Source of the DNA: Cinnamomum chago
Lineage: Eukaryota > Streptophyta > Magnoliopsida > Laurales > Lauraceae
DNA length: 64,000 nt
Direction: 5' to 3'
Assembly (NCBI GenBank): GCA_038049695.1
Contig: CP142460.1
Span: forward strand, 36,180,001-36,244,000
Shown: piece by piece, positions 61,250 to 64,000 of the stretch
Layout: each line of letters starts with the position of its first letter
How positions within the stretch are numbered: position 1 is the first letter of the stretch
Notes under the pieces: model-generated
The model's database searches: none
What the model was told of the DNA's origin: nothing
The model's input: the letters and a program-made list of their open reading frames with translations, nothing else
Made by a program: the position numbers and the translations under genes

Positions 61250-61990
61250 TTTATCTGATTTTTTTATTTTTTGTCAAATTTATTTGAGTTTTGCGCAAAT
61301 TTATTTGAGTTCTGAAACATTTGTATGAGTTTTAGATAAATCTATCAAAGTTTTTTGCTATTTATCTGAGTTCCGGAACAAATTTATCTGAGTTCTAAAT
61401 AAATCTATCTGAGTTTTTGGCAAATTTATTTGAGTTTTTGAAAAATATAGGTGAGTTTTCGACAAAATTATCTCCATTTTAAAAATTTTAACTAAGTTTT
61501 TGAACGAATCTTTCTGTGTTTTTGAAAAATTTATTTGTATTTTCTCAGATCTATTTGTGTTTTTGAATTTTATTTATGTATTTTGAAATTTATTTGTATT
61601 TTTTAAAATAAATTTAACTAAGTTTTTGACAAAAATACTTGAATTTTTGCCTGATTTTTCACTAATTTGGAAATTTGGGAAATATCTTAGTTTTTTCAAA
61701 TGTATTTGCATTTTTTAATTTTATTTACGTCTTTTGAAATTTATTTGAGTCTTTTAAAATTTATTTACATTTTTTTTGAAATTTATTTGGATTTTTTGAA
61801 ATTGATTTTCATCTTTCGAAATTTATTTATATTTTTTGAAACTTATTTGGATCTTTTGAAATTTATTGGTGTCTTTTTAAATTTATCTTCGTGCTTTTGA
61901 AATTTATTGCTTTTTTTTTAAATTTATTGCATTTTTTGAAATTTATTTGCTTTATTTTGAATTTTATTTGTTTGTTTTTAGAATTTATTT
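61250..61990. repeat. Degenerate T-rich minisatellite, about 20-bp unit
   Basis: About 30 or more imperfect units around aaatttatttgagtttttg fill 740 bp. Units vary from 18 to 26 bases and become more diverged toward the left. No coding role is visible; open frames across it are repeat artefacts. Confidence 0.85.
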
Positions 61991-62239
61991 GAAAATCTCA
62001 TTAATGAGATTCCATTGATCGTGGCCAATTAAATGGTAGTTGACCATTATTAATGGGATATCCCACCAATCATGGGATATGATTTAAAAAAAAGGGTAAA
62101 TTAGACATATCAGGTATGAGAATGTGTTAGATGACCTTTGGCTGCATGACTTTTTTTTGTGGACTGTTTGTAACAAAGTCATAGTTTGAGGGACCTCTGA
62201 CCAAACGCCCCTTATAATTTTGCCAAAAGTTATTATTTC

Positions 62240-62570
62240 TAAAAAGTGAAGTCAGTAGAATTCCTAAAAGTGAGTCCAATGTTCACAATCACAGAAGGTG
62301 GCCCACTTTGTAATTCTTAAAAGTGGGTCGCATGTTTCTAATAACAAATTATAGGCTCACATTCTGCATACTACAAAGATGGGCCCATATTGTAAATTTT
62401 GTAAAAGTAAGCCCAATGTTCTAATTCCTAAAGGTGGGGTCTAATGTTGCAAGTTTAAAGGTGAGTCTCATGTATAACGATTCCTACATTGGTTTAAGTC
62501 CCATAGGTGGACCCACATTTTAAAAAATGGTGGCTCATGTGAAATTCTTGTAAAAGTGGGCCCCTTATAT
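62240..62570. repeat. Degenerate repeat with aaagtgggccca units
   Basis: Seven to eight units of 35-50 bp carry variants of cctaaaagtgggtccaatgtt. Strongly diverged. Confidence 0.6.
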
Positions 62571-62874
62571 ATAATTTTAATATTTATGATGACTTTATGA
62601 ATATTTATAATGGAAGTAAATTCAACAATGTTATGTTGTTACCAAAACTAGTTCCACATAGCACATTTTTAAAGGAACAATTTGACATAATGTTACCAAA
62701 CAAGTTCTTCATAGAACAATCTCAAGACAACCCGTTCTCAGCATAAAACCAAAAACAACAAAGGAACGGTGTGGGGCCTGCACCATTAAGAGCTACTAAC
62801 ACAAGAGGATGCATCGTTATTTTATTTATCAATTAATGATTCAACACATACTTTAGCCTTTAGTTGTACATAAG

Positions 62875-62884
62875 TATATATAAG
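62875..62884 (+). promoter_or_regulatory. Possible TATA box of the GRF-finger gene
   Basis: tatatataag about 275 bp before the ATG at 63159. No other promoter element is identified, and a second weak candidate (gtataaatt) lies at about 63095. Confidence 0.35.
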
Positions 62885-63158
62885 GGAAAAAAGCAGTATA
62901 CCTACCTGTACTTTGGCCTTTTTGCAGCGTGCCCCTATACTTTGGTATTTTAGACTAAACCTACCTGTAGTTTTAGTTGACATGCAAAATGAACGGATTT
63001 TGTTAGTATTAACGGTGTAGGTCATATAAAATGTGTTTGGTGCATACTGATGCCAAATTACTTGCCCAAAAAGACCTATTTGCCCCTAAACCAGCGTATA
63101 AATTAAAATGGAAATGCATAAGAGCAGCTATTAGTCATTTTTTCTCTAGCCATATCAA

Positions 63159-63329
63159 ATGGCTTCCTCTCAAAACTCTCAAAACTCCTGTACTCATTGT
63201 TCTCGTGGCCAAAACTTTCAACTTGATAGTGAAATTCGTTACTGTCACTGCGGGCATGGGGATGCTTTGAGAACTTCCAGAAAACAGCGCAACATGGGGA
63301 GGAGGTTTCTTGGCTGTGCACTATATGAG
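63159..63329 (+). CDS. GRF-type zinc-finger protein, exon 1
   Basis: Start ATG 63159 (MASSQNSQNSC), 57 codons, phase 0, donor tatgag|gttata. It encodes the first part of a GRF zinc finger: YCHCG, then TSRKQRNMGRRFLGCALYE, which fits the family pattern of two early cysteines, an N-P/M-GRRF block and a third cysteine. GRF fingers bind single-stranded nucleic acid in DNA-repair and decay proteins; the many small plant members have no settled role. The N-terminus is polar and serine-rich with no signal peptide. Confidence 0.82.
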
Positions 63330-63417
63330 GTTATACTGTCAACCATCTGATTGTTCTTCTTGATGTCTGGTCAACTATGCAAGTATTAATATTTTTTTTG
63401 TTCAATTTTCTTTTCAG

Positions 63418-63645
63418 ATCCAGCCAGCGTGTGGATTTTTTGAATGGGTTGATGGAGGAATTGATCAAGTACAAAAGCTATTATATAAGATTGATGTATT
63501 AGAGAAGGAATTGAAGATAGCTTGTCGAAGGGAAAAATGTTACCTATGTGTGTCACTGTGGACTTGGGCTGGAATTGTTTTTTTTTTTTTCATGTGTTAC
63601 CTACTTGTGGCTTGGTTCCCTGTAGATGGGTTGGAATTACCATGA
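63418..63645 (+). CDS. GRF-type zinc-finger protein, exon 2
   Basis: Acceptor ttttcag, 75 codons plus TGA (63643-63645), phase 0 with exon 1 after an 88-bp intron. It completes the finger with ACGFFEWVD (last cysteine and the invariant CGFFEW). Next is a charged helix able to form a coiled coil (QKLLYKIDVLEKELKIACRR), then a hydrophobic segment (about LWTWAGIVFFFFMCYLLVAW) likely to be a C-terminal membrane anchor. Total length is 132 residues. The layout of finger, coiled coil and tail anchor is common in small plant GRF proteins, which are often multicopy and may travel with repeats. Confidence 0.82.
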   Translation: MQPACGFFEWVDGGIDQVQKLLYKIDVLEKELKIACRREKCYLCVSLWTWAGIVFFFFMCYLLVAWFPVDGLELP

Positions 63646-63764
63646 TCATATGTATCAGTTGGAATATTTTAATGAAAATGAGTTGGTGAAGTTTACTTGT
63701 CAATGCATGCTTTGTTCACTCCTTATTTTGCTCTGAACTTTAATTAACCTATAATAAGAAAATC

Positions 63765-63985
63765 ATCATCATTCAAACACTTAATCCGAACAATAAAAAA
63801 AGGGTCATTTATGCTGCTCCAATCCATCATCATCATCATCCAAACAGTCAATCCAAACAATAAAAAATGGTCATCTATATTGCTCCAAACAATCATCATC
63901 ATCCAAACAGTTTTTTCAAACAGTCAATAACAAACTACATCAAGTTTTCTTAAAACACCATCGTCACCCAAATAGTCATCTATGT
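63765..63985. repeat. Degenerate tandem repeat downstream of the GRF gene
   Basis: Three to four units of about 60-75 bp containing (atc)n, ccaaacagtcaatccaaac, aataaaaaa and gtcatctatattgctcca; it runs close to the right edge of the window. Confidence 0.75.
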
Positions 63986-64000
63986 TGCTCCATAATCAAA

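Overview
This is eukaryotic, almost certainly flowering-plant, nuclear DNA. It is AT-rich and intron-containing, and it is packed with plant-type transposable elements: Ty3/gypsy chromoviruses, a Sirevirus-like LTR element, hAT elements with 8-bp target duplications, and an RNase H-bearing LINE. There are no operons, ribosome binding sites or CRISPR arrays. I could not fix the species; long introns and many LTR elements suggest a large, probably woody genome.

Layout. Bases 1-2700 hold a decayed gypsy gag pseudogene (minus strand) split by two short hAT-type elements with intact target duplications. A 2.8-kb solo LTR (5170-7966, TSD ccatt) follows. From 9573 to 21866 (+) lies the one clear conserved host gene: a purple acid phosphatase closest to the PAP18 type. 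Four exons are visible, all five metal-binding motifs are present and the stop codon is intact, but exon 1 was not found. Two of its introns are swollen: one (4.6 kb) holds a 3.5-kb hAT element with transposase remnants, the other (6.4 kb) holds a LINE fragment, a degenerate short LTR element and another hAT MITE. Bases 22200-27610 are non-coding, with a diverged local duplication and a possible SINE.

Bases 27615-60151 form one nested LTR-retrotransposon stack, resolved exactly by four sets of 5-bp target duplications. The outer element (O, minus, TSD ccctc) has Sirevirus-like polypurine tracts but no coding capacity. Inside it sit a Tekay/Del-type chromovirus (M, minus, 30199-51135, TSD ctctc) and a 4.1-kb solo LTR (51320-55440, TSD cttcc). 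Inside M's gag sits a second member of the same chromovirus family (P, plus, 36897-47311, TSD gtcct). LTR divergence counted by eye falls from O and M (about 1%) to P (about 0.3%), in agreement with the nesting order. P carries only one nonsense codon and one frameshift; M carries four nonsense codons plus the P insertion.

Bases 60157-64000 contain degenerate tandem repeats and a small two-exon gene for a GRF-type zinc-finger protein with a C-terminal membrane segment (63159-63645).

The most unusual signal is a cluster of short CpG palindromes in the U3 part of every long LTR here. Four LTR types use different palindromes, but all share the form N-TCGA-N' (CTCGAG, GTCGAC or ATCGAT with extended arms). 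In two elements the sister LTRs differ in length mainly inside this cluster.
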